DNA of 64,000 bases from the NCBI GenBank assembly GCA_030248215.1, contig JASANG010000707.1, forward strand, positions 1-64,000, in the 5' to 3' direction. Shown here piece by piece: positions 11,344 to 46,333 of the stretch (within the stretch, counting starts at the first letter, position 1; every line of letters begins with the position of its first letter). Source of the DNA: Enoplolaimus lenunculus. Its lineage: Eukaryota; Nematoda; Enoplea; Enoplida; Thoracostomopsidae. The notes under the pieces were generated by a model. The model saw nothing but the letters and a program-made list of their open reading frames with translations, was not told where the DNA came from and searched no databases. A program made the position numbers and the translations under genes.

Positions 11344-11414
11344 GACCGCGTAGTGTAGTGGTAGCATGCTTGGGTCGAGCGCAAGAGAGCCGAAGTTCGA
11401 TTCCCGGTGTGGTC
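11344..11414 (+). tRNA. tRNA-like domain, unit 2 (probable SINE head or pseudogene)
   Basis: Same as unit 1 but with GGTCGAGC in the anticodon region and a B box of AGTTCGATTCC, closer to consensus. The acceptor stem is unchanged and the T stem still has mismatches. Confidence 0.45.
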
Positions 11415-11463
11415 ATTAACTATGGGCAAAACTTCAAACAGGGGTCGTGCAGACCGTTAGTAT

Positions 11464-12289
11464 CGACACAAACTAATATTTAAAGAGGTTGATCTTTTAG
11501 AAAATTGCATGAAGTTCAGTGGCACCAGTTGGACTGTGATAAACGACCTCAGTTTAACTTGGCTTAAATTTAATAATTAATCAGGTCGGAGATCTTTTTC
11601 TCTTGTGTTATTGTTTGGGTTCCGGTTATTCGTGCCGGTTCTTCAGCTCTTTTTCTCACGAGATTTCCATACGACACGCTTAAAACTTTTTCCGATATAA
11701 TCGCCTCACCTATATTTAATCTTGGTAGCTTTCGGTTAGATGCAAGAGAGGTTTGCCTTCCTTTACGATTTATAATGGAAAAAATTATTGGGGAGGGCGT
11801 AAACCCCCGGTCCTCCTAACAAATACCCCATTACAATAATAATTTCTGCAATGGTTGCAAAATAATTGTTGAACCTTAAATAGCAAGTATAAGTGATAAA
11901 AGCAAATGCAAGTGAGTCCGAATCACTCAATTTAACACATTCAGATCAAAAATAGGAATGGCAAACTCGCAGGGGAGCGTAGCCTTAAAGTATGAAGGCT
12001 GTTTCTCTTGAATTAAAATCAAAGCTCAAATTTGTTCATAAAGATTCTGCAAAAAATTTCGATTTAATATTAAAAATTCTACGAGAGCAAATATTCATGG
12101 AAAAAGACTATAAATTTTATACCTTGGAAATTAGATTTTAATGAAGGCGGTCTTTTTTCCGTCACATAAATATATTACAGTTTATTATAGGTCTTCAGAG
12201 ATTATAGTAAATAAGTAAACATGAACGTATCTTTGTTACTGTTGATTGTATATGCAATGTTTTGATTATTAAAATTATTTGTCGGGGAA
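11464..12289. other. Upstream flank of the WRN gene
   Basis: No coding segment or RNA recognised. An in-frame TGA at 12263-12265 precedes the WRN start codon and no splice acceptor lies between them, so the stretch probably holds the promoter and 5' UTR. Confidence 0.4.
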
Positions 12290-36261
<23,972 letters not shown>

Positions 36262-36551
36262 TTAATTTGATTGAAAATCAAAATGTTCAGGCATGAATGT
36301 CATGGTGTGAATAACTTAAACCCTAACTGGTCAGAAAAACAGTGTTGTGTCTTGTTTGGTGCTTTTATTGAACGCTTGCTTATATCAGCGTAAGCGATTT
36401 CCTGATCGATTGTTTGTTGAACGGCTTGAAACATGGACTATATTTTGTAAGTAGTGAAAGTGGAGAAGTTATATTCAAAAAACTAGAAACCGGCAATATT
36501 AACAAATGGGAATGTGCGAGGCGTGGTTAAGTAATGTATATACCTTTCTTG
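36262..36551. other. WRN 3' flank
   Basis: Follows the WRN stop codon; no further exon or gene seen. No standard AATAAA was noted in the first 250 bases. Confidence 0.35.
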
Positions 36552-37262
36552 CAGGTTACAAGGGAGGTCTGTCTCCGGCTCAGGCAGAATGTACCTCGGC
36601 TCCGGTAGAATTTTTGCCTTAGGTCCCAGTGTTATGGGGTAATTTTCGCCTTTTTAACTGTTCCCCCCGGAAAAATTACACCGCTCACGGCGTAATTTTT
36701 CCCACCTACAATTTTTCCCCCTGAAACGTTCAGCTGGACGTAATTTTCACCCCGGAAAATGACACTGGTTCAATTTTTTCCAACCAGACATTATGAAATA
36801 CAAAAATCAGAAAAGCTTAGTGATTCAGTTTTTTCCATGATTTAACTATCAACATAACAAAATGAGTTCTTGAAAGATTTTGCAAGTATATATTGTTTTA
36901 AATTAAATAAAAATTTAATTTGTTCGTTAAGCGGACTTTGAAGACAGAAGAAAAATTACACTTTAAGTTTACGCCATGGCTCGTGTAATCATTCGGGTAT
37001 AGGGAAAAATAGGGAAAAATTACAACTGAAGCGAAATTAGGTAGTAAAAATGATTGGAATTAGTTAATTTTAGCCAGCATCTGCAATACTTAAGTTGTTA
37101 AGTTGTTTGTTTTTTGCTGATGTTCTGCGAAATTTCGGAAATTCTATAACGAAACGCGCTAAACAAGTAAATTTTGCAAAATTTTACTACCGAAATTGTC
37201 GGAGCCTCCGGTACCAATTGTACCGGAGCCGGAGCCGTAGGCAGATCTCCGGTTGTACCCTG
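36552..37262. mobile_element. hAT-like element between WRN and PGK
   Basis: The left end CAGGTTACAAGGGAGGTCTG faces the inverse of the right end, CAGATCTCCGGTTGTACCCTG in part. The terminal parts carry CTCCGGCTC words. The middle repeats AATTTTTCCCCC-like words near 36660-36780. The 8-bp flanks do not match. A further partial block, CCTCCGGCTCC to ACACCCTGG, lies at 37320-37385. Confidence 0.5.
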
Positions 37263-37569
37263 CAGTACAGCTATTAGTTAAAATTAACAAATTAAAATCA
37301 TTTTAATGACCTAATTTCGCATCACCTCCGGCTCCTGCAAACTTTGACCCCCGGCTCCGGTATTTTTCACATCCAGTACACCCTGGAGAGAAGAAATCAT
37401 TCAGGATTGTTTCCATTTTTGTATATAATTATTTTTTATGCAGTTTGTTTTTATTTTTTGAAGTAAATTCTTAATCGGTACGTATGTTTCAAAGCTGTTT
37501 TAGTTTAAAGGAGCGCTTCATTTTTCAGATTCAGGATAGCTATGTTTCAATATTTATTTTAGGAAAATA

Positions 37570-37925
37570 GACCAGTGTAAACTTCATTCGTGTAAGGTAT
37601 TTCTGCGGGACCGCCATGGAGTAAACTTAAGCTTTACATGTCTCTGGTTAACCTTACGGGCCAATGTTACTTTTAGGGCCGTAACAGTAGATTAAGCGTA
37701 TTCCTAAGCCTAAGCCTAAGCCTAAGCGTTGCAAAAATGTGTTCCTAAGCCTAAGCCTAAGCCAGAAATTGTAATCTAGAATCTAAACACACCGTTTTAT
37801 AGACCCACCGGAAACCTCTACGGCCCTTAAAGTAACATGGGCCACCTTACGTATAAGCTCATTCTTACGCTTAGGTTTAGGAATATGATTATAGTACTGT
37901 TTCGGCCCTATTCTATACATTGGCC
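37570..37925 (-). mobile_element. TTAGGC-bearing inverted-repeat element (outer copy, split by a nested copy)
   Basis: The left edge reads GACCAGTGTAAAC, then TTTCTGCGGGACC and GGAGTAAACTTAAGCTT. The right part reads TTCTTACGCTTAGGTTTAGG, TTCGGCCC and ends CTATACATTGGCC. Together these match the copy at 57397-57664 in reverse orientation. The element is opened at 37659 by a second copy of the same family. Confidence 0.6.
37659..37843. mobile_element. TTAGGC-bearing inverted-repeat element, nested copy with 8-bp target duplication
   Basis: The ends GGCCAATGTTACTTTTAGGG and, inverted, GGCCCATGTTACTTTAAGGG match at 18 of 20 bases. They are flanked by a perfect 8-bp duplication, ACCTTACG (37651-37658 and 37844-37851). 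Inside are four and then three clean CCTAAG units (37703-37726 and 37743-37762), the complement of TTAGGC. 185 bp, no ORF. Youngest-looking member of its family here. Confidence 0.8.
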
Positions 37926-39014
37926 TGGAGATGTAACTGAGTATTAGTTTGCAGCAGAGATTCTCACCGTTTCTGTTCTGGAAACACCTTTATTGCGCTT
38001 TTATCCCAATCTATTTTTGAACATGTTCCAAATTCCCTTATCGCATTGGCAAGTTGCAAGGATTGCAGGTGAATGTGATTTTGCCAGAATTAGCTTCATT
38101 TTCTATTTTGTCCTAAATCAAATGCGGTATATTAAACTGTTGTTATCCACGTGGTTCATTACACGCTTTGGTGAAATTTCCGTGAGATACAGTTGAGAAA
38201 CTTTAGGTTTAAGTCTATGTATCAATTTTGTTCTAGAACTATATTCAACATACCGGCTAAACTTGTATTCCTCATTTCAAAACATAAATATTTGATGCTG
38301 TATTTTGTGCAGGACTGTGAGCGTTGTTTGTTGATGTTATTGGTCATATGTTCAAAATAGTGCAACGCTTCGCTGTGTGCAATGTACAAGGCTTTAAGTG
38401 CAGTGCAATTTGCAATTTTGTTTATGTTTATATGAGGGTGTGTCGGTCGGTAGATTAGTGGGACATTATTCGGGTTTTGCTTTGATTAAAATACGCAGAA
38501 TCAGGCTTTTAATGTGCAATAAAGTTGGTAAAAGATGAAATTTTTTTGTTTTTAGTTACTTTAATGTGGGGGCTATCGTTTTTACGAAAGACGTTTATAA
38601 TTTTTTTGATTCAGTAATTTAAGAAAAATGAAATGAGTTATGTTATTATATATGCCTGTCTATCAAGTTGCTCATATTAGTTCTTGGTTACAAGAAGCAA
38701 AAACTACATTGCTGTGAAGCGATGTATCATTATTTTTACCCAGTATTATGGAGTTGCAGCCATCGAACGTCGAAAGTTTGTCTCGCTCGCTACTCTCGGT
38801 CGCAAAAAATTTCTATACTTCCTATCACAGGAAATGAATTTCTGGTTGCACCTATGTTAGTATAATATGGCATTTTATTATTTATTGTATTTTCAGGCAG
38901 AAATTGTCTTGAGTTAATTTGGGCACTTCCACGTATAAGTGTAACAGTATTGTTTTCATTCATAAATATATTATTTTTGTTATTATTTTGGTTTGTTAGT
39001 ATTTGTAAGCAAAA
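37926..39014. other. Region upstream of PGK
   Basis: No coding segment or repeat recognised. It should contain the PGK promoter; no clear TATA or initiator element could be fixed. Confidence 0.35.
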
Positions 39015-42000
39015 ATGGCACTCAGTTCAAAGCTGTCAATTGATAAGTTGGATTTAAAAGATAAACGCGTCCTTATGCGAGTTGATTTCAATGTTCCATT
39101 GAAGGAAGGCGCTATTACCAATCCGCAACGGTACGTTCGTGACTAAAGAGAGGAGGGCTCGACGGTGTTGAAAAGAAAGATTATATTTCTCGATTATTTG
39201 AGGGGCAGTTCGAACTTAGTTTCTTTCGTTCACAGTAATTTTTGCAGCAACGCGGCTAGTGATAGTTTAACTATTTTGCTGAATTGGCTTGCACCGTACT
39301 TCTGATTTATGCCATTGGTTAACGGAATCATTTCAGATTTGAATTAGTACTACTTATATCGCTTGCTTAATTGGATGCTGTAGTTTAAGAAGTTTTAGTG
39401 TAATATGTCAATTGTGATTTTAGAGGAATTGTGAAGCACACGTAACATGATTTTACAAACCACCATTGAAATCGGTAAATAACGTTTGATGATATAGCAA
39501 ATAATTAAAGTCTTATTTGAATTTTTAAATATTTGTATTATGGTTTATCGTTTTTGTTTCAGTATTGTCGCTGCAATGGACACTGTACGTCATGCGCTAG
39601 AGAAGGGGGCCAAATCTGTTGTGCTGATGAGTCATTTGGGTCGCCCAGACGGAAAACGCAATGCAAAATTTTCGCTCGGACCATGCGTTGAAGAACTGCG
39701 ACATCAACTGGCTAGGTAGATGATAGATTTTTCGAGCGCTTGTTAGCAAATAGGTTTAGCTTTACTATAAAATAAATAACGAAGTTAGTTTTGACCTATT
39801 ATGATCTATTGTCAGATTTTTGCTCCGACAAACGAATAGAAGAATAGCTTGGTTAATACCAAATATGTAGGTTAACTTTTAGTATAAAATGTATAAATTT
39901 AGGCATTGAACAATTTTTTCAACGGGCGGTTCAGATTGTTATTAAGCTTTGGTGCTTTCTTAGAAATCAAAAATTAATACTATCATATTGTAATGGAGAA
40001 ATTTAGACATTCCCTGTTGTTAAGTTGTTAATAATTGTAGTTAATTCTTGTATTTATTAAAAGCAAACACCCTACCTCAACGTTTAATTGATTGCTTTCT
40101 GTGGTATTACCAAGTAGTTTCGCTTTCAGAGACATTATTTTCTTGTCCGATTGCGTTGGTCCTCAAGTTGAGCAAGCATGTGCAAATCCGGCACCAGGTT
40201 CTGTGATTTTACTAGAAAATCTCCGGTTTCACATAGAAGAAGAAGGAAAAGGCGTGGATGCGAGTGGTCAGAAGGTACGACATGTTAGATATTGATGTAG
40301 CAAGAAATAGAAATACAATCGCGGACAAAATTAAGTGCTCAGTAGTTGTTGTTGCACTTGCAAACGCACTTTTATAATAGCGCTTGAGTACAGTCGAGTT
40401 CCAAACGCGGTTGTAAGCGCGTTTGCCAGCGATTGAAAATTTTAGTATTAGTAGTCGCGGTTTCGATTGCGGTTATGATCCCAGTTACCGCGAGCAATAC
40501 AAGTCACGTCTGCGAGCGATTACGTCCAAAAACTATCAATCGCGATCAATCAGTGGTTCACGATCGCACTTTATTCTGTCTGCCATTGTACGAGTGTGCG
40601 ATAGAGTTTAAGACAGAAATTATGTCTAAAAACAAACAATCGCGATCAATCCGCGGTACTTATTCGAACCTTATTCCGTCTTTGACTGTACGAGTGTGCG
40701 ATAGAAGTTAAGAAGAAATTTGGTCTGAATTCGCGTTATGGTTTATTTCTCAGTTGTTTTCAGGGAAGGCATTTTTAAGTTAGGCAAACATAATTGTGAA
40801 GCCATCCAATCTCCCAAACGTGGCAAGTCGGCGGTTTCTCTTGTCTGTACAATATATTTTGTAATTTTAGGTTAAAGCTAGCGACGACGATGTTAAAGTA
40901 TTTCGCGAATCGTTAAGTAAATTAGGTGATGTATACGTTAACGATGCTTTTGGAACTGCACATAGGGCACATAGGTACGTTTGACAAAATCAACAATGCG
41001 AAATTTGTTTACTGAGAAAATAGGAAGAAAGTATGTAAACTTTGAAATATTCCGCTAAAACTATATTGTGTTGAGTGTACCAAATTATTTCAGTATGTTC
41101 CAGTCTTTTTAGTAATGAAAAATTGTTTTTCAGAAACAAAAATTTTATAGCATTGTGCTAGTCAAATGGAGCATAGCGGAATATTAATGTTTCTGGGAAG
41201 TCTGGACATAGTAATCTCGACTAAAGCTGCGGAAGCGTCGGCTTGTTTTTGTAAATTTTTCTTACAAATTTATCTCGTTTTTCAGATCGATTTTCATGAG
41301 TTAATGGCGTTGAGTATAGACTATTCTTAATGCTTCTTAAAAGTTTGTGCATTTCTTTGTGGAATTTTTAAAATCGAGTTTAGTAGCGATTCAACCTTTA
41401 ACTTATTAGTGTAACTTAACATTTTTACAAAATATATCTCTTGTTTTTCTCAGTTCGATGGTTGGTGTGAATCATACGTCGCGTGCAGCTGGATTTTTAC
41501 TCAAAAAAGAACTGCAGTATTTCGCAAAAGCACTCGAAAATCCAGAACGCCCGTTTTTGGCGATTTTGGGTGGTGCAAAAGTGAAAGACAAGATTCAACT
41601 GATAGATAATTTGTTGGATAAAGTCAACGAAATGATTATAGGTGGTGGTATGGCGTATACGTTTGTTAAAGTGTTGAATAATATGAAGGTAACTGGTGTT
41701 TTGTTTGTAGTTCAAAAGTGGTTTGGGGTTCAGTTAGCCTCCGACAAATGTTTATGGTTTGTTGAGAGGCTGACAGCTATACGTCCGTTTTCGAGCAGAA
41801 GCTTTAGTCCTTGTAGTATAGTCTTTTCGTGCCTACTATATGTCTTGTTGTATTTCGTTTAAACATATTTAGCATTGCATGTATGCTTGTATGTATGTTG
41901 TTATTTGGATGTTTTCATTTTAGATCGGTAACAGCTTATACGACGAAGAAGGTGCGGGTATTGTGCAAAAGTTGATGGACAAGGCGAAAGCCAATAATGT

Positions 42001-43316
42001 TCAAATTCATTTGCCCGATGATTTTATTACTGGCAGCAAGTTTGGAGAAGATGCTGAGGTTGGCACTGCGACACTACAAAGTGGTATCCAGGATGGATGG
42101 ATGGTAAGATTTCGTGGATGTAGGAAAAATGTATTTTGTAAAAAGTTATTTCTGTCTTTTTGCCACATTTCACAATGTCTATCGCAAAATCTTAGAGCTC
42201 AGCGCTCCAATGTAACAATTGAATGTAATTTGTTTGGTTTGTTCTATTGTACTTTGTGATGGTTAAAAGATTCATTTATATGTTATAGACCTTGTTATAG
42301 ACCTAAACATGCGTGGGCTTAGTGTTATACTTGATAAAATTTTATTGAGATTCAAAGTATTGAGCGTTATGTTTATTTTTAGTACTTACATTTATTTGAT
42401 AGGCAGTATTGTGTTTACTTTCATTGGTTATATATTATATAACAGCACGGTTTAAATCTTCTGTCCCTGTTCGAATCAGGACTGTATGAATTAAGTATTT
42501 AGCTTAAAGCTATCGTGTACGGTATTGTTCTCAGGGGAGTTCTACGTGCATGCAAATTTTTCCCTACAGACGGTTATTGTTTTATTTTAAGGGTCTCGAT
42601 ATCGGTCCAGGCACTGCACGTCGATTTGCAGAAGTTGTCGGCAGAGCAAAAACGATCGTATGGAACGGCCCAGTTGGTGTGTTTGAAATGGATAAATTTG
42701 CACATGGCACACGAGCGATTATGGACGCTGTTGTAGCGGCGACTGCAACTGGCGCGACGACAATCATTGGAGGCGGCGATACTGCTACTTGTTGCGCAAA
42801 ATGGCAAACCGAAGATAAAGTGTCGCATGTGAGCACGGGTGGCGGTGCCAGTTTAGAGTTGCTGGAAGGTAAGTCTACATGTGAGTGGTTATGGTTATTT
42901 GACGTGTTTGGTTTTGGAAAAGTAAGCCACATGCCTTATTGTCGCAGTACCTGGTTGCTGTCCAACAATAGATGTCTAGGTACTAATGCGTTGGCGATGT
43001 CAATTTTTGCGTCGCACTTGCGCAAAATATATTTTAAATTTTTTCATCATGGCTTCTAAAAATCAGGTGTATACAAACTTCGATCGCAATCTCGATGGTC
43101 CTTATTTCTGACCCTAACCGCAGTTCTGTTCTCGAATACTCAAAACTTCACCTAGCCTATAAGTCCAAATGTAACAATAAAAGGTTTTGCAGAACTGACG
43201 AGTATGCGTTATAAGTCAGCTGCCTGTGCTAGAGGTGTTTATGGGTTAGCATATTTAATTTTATTATTACAGGCAAAACTCTACCAGGTGTTGCTGCTTT
43301 GTCGGAAGTAAAGTAA
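39015..43316 (+). CDS. PGK: Phosphoglycerate kinase, 8 exons, complete
   Basis: The cytosolic glycolytic enzyme that moves a phosphate from 1,3-bisphosphoglycerate to ADP. Exons: 39015-39130, 39563-39715, 40130-40274, 40871-40974, 41454-41688, 41924-42103, 42592-42868 and 43273-43316. All are GT-AG with matching phases; the product is 417 residues, the same length as human PGK1. N-lobe substrate site: [11 protein letters not shown] (about 22-32) and SHLGRPDGK (62-70). The hinge half has [22 protein letters not shown] and [10 protein letters not shown]-lobe nucleotide site: [10 protein letters not shown], then [10 protein letters not shown] and [15 protein letters not shown] (about 388-402). 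No key residue is missing. The start is the first ATG (AAAAATGG context). It lies 2.75 kb after WRN on the same strand with no sign of co-transcription. Confidence 0.96.
40501..40710. repeat. Tandem pair of about 100-bp units in PGK intron 3
   Basis: GTC(C/T)AAAAAC followed by CAATCGCGATCAATC and, later, GTACGAGTGTGCGATAG recurs with a period of about 100 bp (40524 and 40624). Rich in GCGATCAATC words, including the palindromic core TCGCGA. Confidence 0.55.
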
Positions 43317-43451
43317 ACAATTTAAAGGAAGTTAACGATGCATAGTGCGAATATTGATCCGAAACCAAGTCAAATCTGAATGTTTTTGTTTTTTATTTTT
43401 ATCTATGAAATGTGAGTAAGCGTAAATAAGATCTTTTGTCGCTTAAATGAA

Positions 43452-43457
43452 AATAAA
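43452..43457 (+). promoter_or_regulatory. Likely PGK polyadenylation signal
   Basis: AATAAA lies 136 bases after the PGK stop codon, followed within 25 bases by a T-rich stretch. Confidence 0.5.
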
Positions 43458-43596
43458 ATATATTTTTGACGCGATGAGTGTTGTTCCAATTTAATATAGT
43501 GTACATGGTGTAACCGGATATCCCTTTCCGTTTCCGGTATATGCTGTAGTAGTTCGAAAAAAAAATGCGAAATTCATCCAAAATCATAAAAAATTC

Positions 43597-43776
43597 GGTC
43601 AGTGTATCGAACGGGCTGAACAGTATTATAAGCATATTTCTAAGCCTAAGCGTAAACCTTAGCGTAAGAATGGACATATTCCTAAGCCTAAGCCAAGCAA
43701 GAAATAATCTAAAGCGTAAGCTTACTCTATTCTAGTCTCACAGAAAAACTCTCCGGCCCTGGTCTTTGCATGAGCC
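43597..43776. mobile_element. TTAGGC-bearing inverted-repeat element
   Basis: The left end GGTCAGTGTATCGAACGGGC faces the inverse of the right end, GGCTCATGCAAAGACCAGGG. Flanks AAAAATTC (43589-43596) and AAAATTTC (43777-43784) match at 7 of 8 bases. Inside are TAAGCCTAAGCG and CCTAAGCCTAAGCC words. 180 bp, no ORF. Confidence 0.7.
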
Positions 43777-44353
43777 AAAATTTCAATGCATACGCCATTT
43801 TTGCTTGAAAATTTTTTTGAAAGACCTGTCAATTTTTGCACGCTTCAGTAGCGTTGGCATAAAAATAAAACATTTTTGAAACATTTTATATGCTTCGATT
43901 TCGGTTTCCGTATTTCGGTCACTGTTCACGGAATGTTCGTTTCGTTTCTGGCAGAGCTCGAATTCAAGCGTTACAGATTTCTGATTCAGATAGACATTGT
44001 TGGTAGCTTCTGTAGATCTTTTAGATGAAAACCAATTAGTTTTGTTGCAAACAGTTATCGTGGTATTACGTTTCCTTGTTTTTTCCAAACAGGGAAGAAG
44101 TGATAAGGGTTTTGAAACATTCTGCGTGACCAATCTGATGTAATCGGTTTATTTGTTCAGTAGATCTTTGCATGTTAGTTCAAATATTACATAATTTTTG
44201 TTTGTGATCTGCTTTATCAGTCAGTGGTAGTAAAAATTTTGTTTTTGTCACATTCTGTTGAGCAAAATTAGTTTCAAACAGAACTTATTTTGTGGATCCT
44301 TGGAGTTGGGATATATTACAGAATAAAATGCGTAAAATATGTTTAACATAGCC

Positions 44354-44524
44354 GTCCAATGTAAAGAACAGGGCCGGAACATTAGTATAAGCATATTCCT
44401 AAGCCTATGCGCAAGAATGAACCTATACGTAACCTAAGCCTAAGCAAGAAGATTAGTCTAAAGCTTAAGCTTACTCTAGTACAGTCCGGCCGGAAAACGG
44501 TCCGCCCTTTTCCATACATGGGCC
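44354..44524. mobile_element. TTAGGC-bearing inverted-repeat element
   Basis: The left end GTCCAATGTAAAGAACAGGG faces the inverse of the right end, GGCCCATGTATGGAAAAGGG. Flanks ACATAGCC (44346-44353) and ACATAACC (44525-44532) match at 7 of 8 bases. Inside are ATTCCTAAGCCTATGCG and ACCTAAGCCTAAGC. Confidence 0.75.
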
Positions 44525-44532
44525 ACATAACC

Positions 44533-46106
44533 TATAAAGTTTATAATATGATCGTGCCGTGGTGCAAAGCCTGAGGATTTAAACTTCGTTGCAGAGTTGT
44601 GCTAACCGAAATCGGGTGAACGCATAACAGTTTTTCGAAGTTATAAAAATTGTACTTTTCAATTAAGGGAAATTCATTTTAGTAAAAAATTTTCTAGTGT
44701 TTTAATTGTCAGGAACAGAATTCGTAAACTGCAAATGCAATAGCAACTACGTACTTAGCAGCAGTTGATGGGGGCTAATATTTTAACGTCTACGTGCGCA
44801 TTAAAATCTGAAATTTTCCGTTCAATTTGTATCGCTGACTCTGAAAGAAATGAAATTTTTAAACCATCAGCCGATACACCTGTTATTATTTCCGCCATAT
44901 TTATAACTGGTTGTTTTTTTTAAAATGTATTTTCAGTGGTTTATTTGTTTTTGCTTTGCCGTTTCGTGATTTTTAAAACTCCATAAACCTAGTGTTGTTT
45001 GTCAAAAAATTTTAACAAAAGATCTGCAAATTTTTTAGAATGCATGTTTTACTTGACGATAGTCGCATAAACTGTTTTCGGCCCGAATTGGTTATTTTAT
45101 TTTATGACACCTTAAGTCCATGTTTATTTTGAAGATTCACACGTATTTTGAACACGGAATTGAGTATACCAGAAGCCTAAAAGTTCAATCAAAGCATCAG
45201 TTATTATATACAACTTTATGTTTGGACTTATAGGCGTAGGTTTCCACGCAAAATAATGTTTCTACTATTTAAGAAAAAATTTCTTACATTTAAGAAGAAT
45301 CCTTACATAGCAGGGTGCACTTGAAAATTATTTCTGTTTGAACAGAAAGATTTTCGAAAAAAGTTTTGAAATATGGTCTGAAAATCATAGTATTTCGGTA
45401 ACAAATAAACGTTTTCTTTATATTTTCATGAAAATGGTTCATTTTTGTGCTGATAATGCATTTATAAATTTATTTAGAAATACTTTTTGTGTAGGCTTAG
45501 TCGTAGTGGCTTGTTATAAACCTGGGCCGAAATCTCTGTGGAAGTTGTTTGTAGATGCTAGTTGCTCTACAATCCTCTCAATAAAGGTACTTCATTCTAG
45601 TAACCCATAATTTATAACACTTAAAATTATTTAGAACAAAAATTCGTAATTGCGATGTTTACAAGGTTTCGAAAACATCTTGACAATGCCCTCAAGCTCA
45701 AGTCACGAATTTGATACTTACATTTACAAATATATAATTCCAAAGTTGATGAAAATGTAGTGTTTTAAACATTTGAATTTTAGAATTTATAAATCTCGAG
45801 GTGGCCTCAACCTTGGAGATTTTGGCCCATGTACAAGGGTTGATCAGAAACTTAAATATCGCTCCTGATATTAGGCTTTTGCTTTAGCTCTTTAATTAAG
45901 TAAGCGAATCTTAACTTGTGCAACTTCCACAATATCGTGCGAACATCAGGTAATGTTTTTGGAGAGATCCTTAAATTTAAGGTGAATAGCCATAGAAATG
46001 TATTTTTGTGTAGTGTATTATTGTCATTTCGCTACACGAAAACTTGTTTTGCTTTTAGTTGACAAAGACTATGAAGACGCAAGCAAATTAAGTTCAACCA
46101 AAATCT
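44533..46106. other. No gene seen
   Basis: AT-rich sequence. GCAGGGTGCAC at about 45310 and GGCCCATGTAC at 45827 resemble ends of the two element families described here, but no partner end was found. Confidence 0.3.
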
Positions 46107-46333
46107 TCAACAGTTTAAATGCGCCATAATCAACTCATCCAGCGATCTTGCGTAGTTATTTCTGAGTTCAGTAATTATTAACTTATGTATTTTTGCCAAT
46201 GGTTCCGGCAGTTTCCGGTAGTGTGGTGCCTTTTCAATGAGTTTGTTATAACTTTGAGGCGTATTTCTCAAAAATGGAGCTGTTAAAAACAATTTTTTAC
46301 GCCGCTGTGCAGGTTTGTGGTTAATATTGGCAA
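46107..46333 (-). CDS. Possible terminal exon of an unrecognised gene
   Basis: On the minus strand an acceptor (GATGTTGCAG) is followed by 75 open codons and TGA. The peptide has a protein-like mix: QRRKKLFLTAPFLRNTPQ, then KLPEPLAKIHKLIITELRNN and a final LDELIMAHLNC. No family was recognised and no partner exons could be placed upstream, though 50214-50321 on the same strand is another candidate. Confidence 0.3.

Larger units (their letters stand above)
10958..11463 (+). repeat. Direct pair of tRNA-like SINE units
   Basis: Two nearly identical units of about 203 bp (10958-11160 and 11261-11463) are separated by a 100-bp spacer, with a period of 303 bp. Each has a perfect 13-bp inverted repeat, CGGTATATGTGCA / TGCACATATACCG (10960-10972 with 11008-11020, and 11263-11275 with 11311-11323), then a tRNA-like domain, then a shared tail ending GACCGTTAGTA. 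This fits a tandemly copied tRNA-derived SINE, or a tRNA gene duplicated with its flanks. Confidence 0.65.

Noticed and set aside
11117-11429. Three overlapping minus-strand frames with similar peptides
   Set aside because: They are antisense to the duplicated tRNA-like units and share sequence only because the DNA is repeated.
37703-37762. A true interstitial telomere or chromosome end
   Set aside because: The hexamers lie inside an element with inverted ends and a target duplication, and other copies are dispersed and degenerate.
43783-44133. Minus-strand frame of 116 codons between two TTAGGC elements
   Set aside because: Composition is what AT-rich DNA gives by chance, with no motif, signal or splice support.
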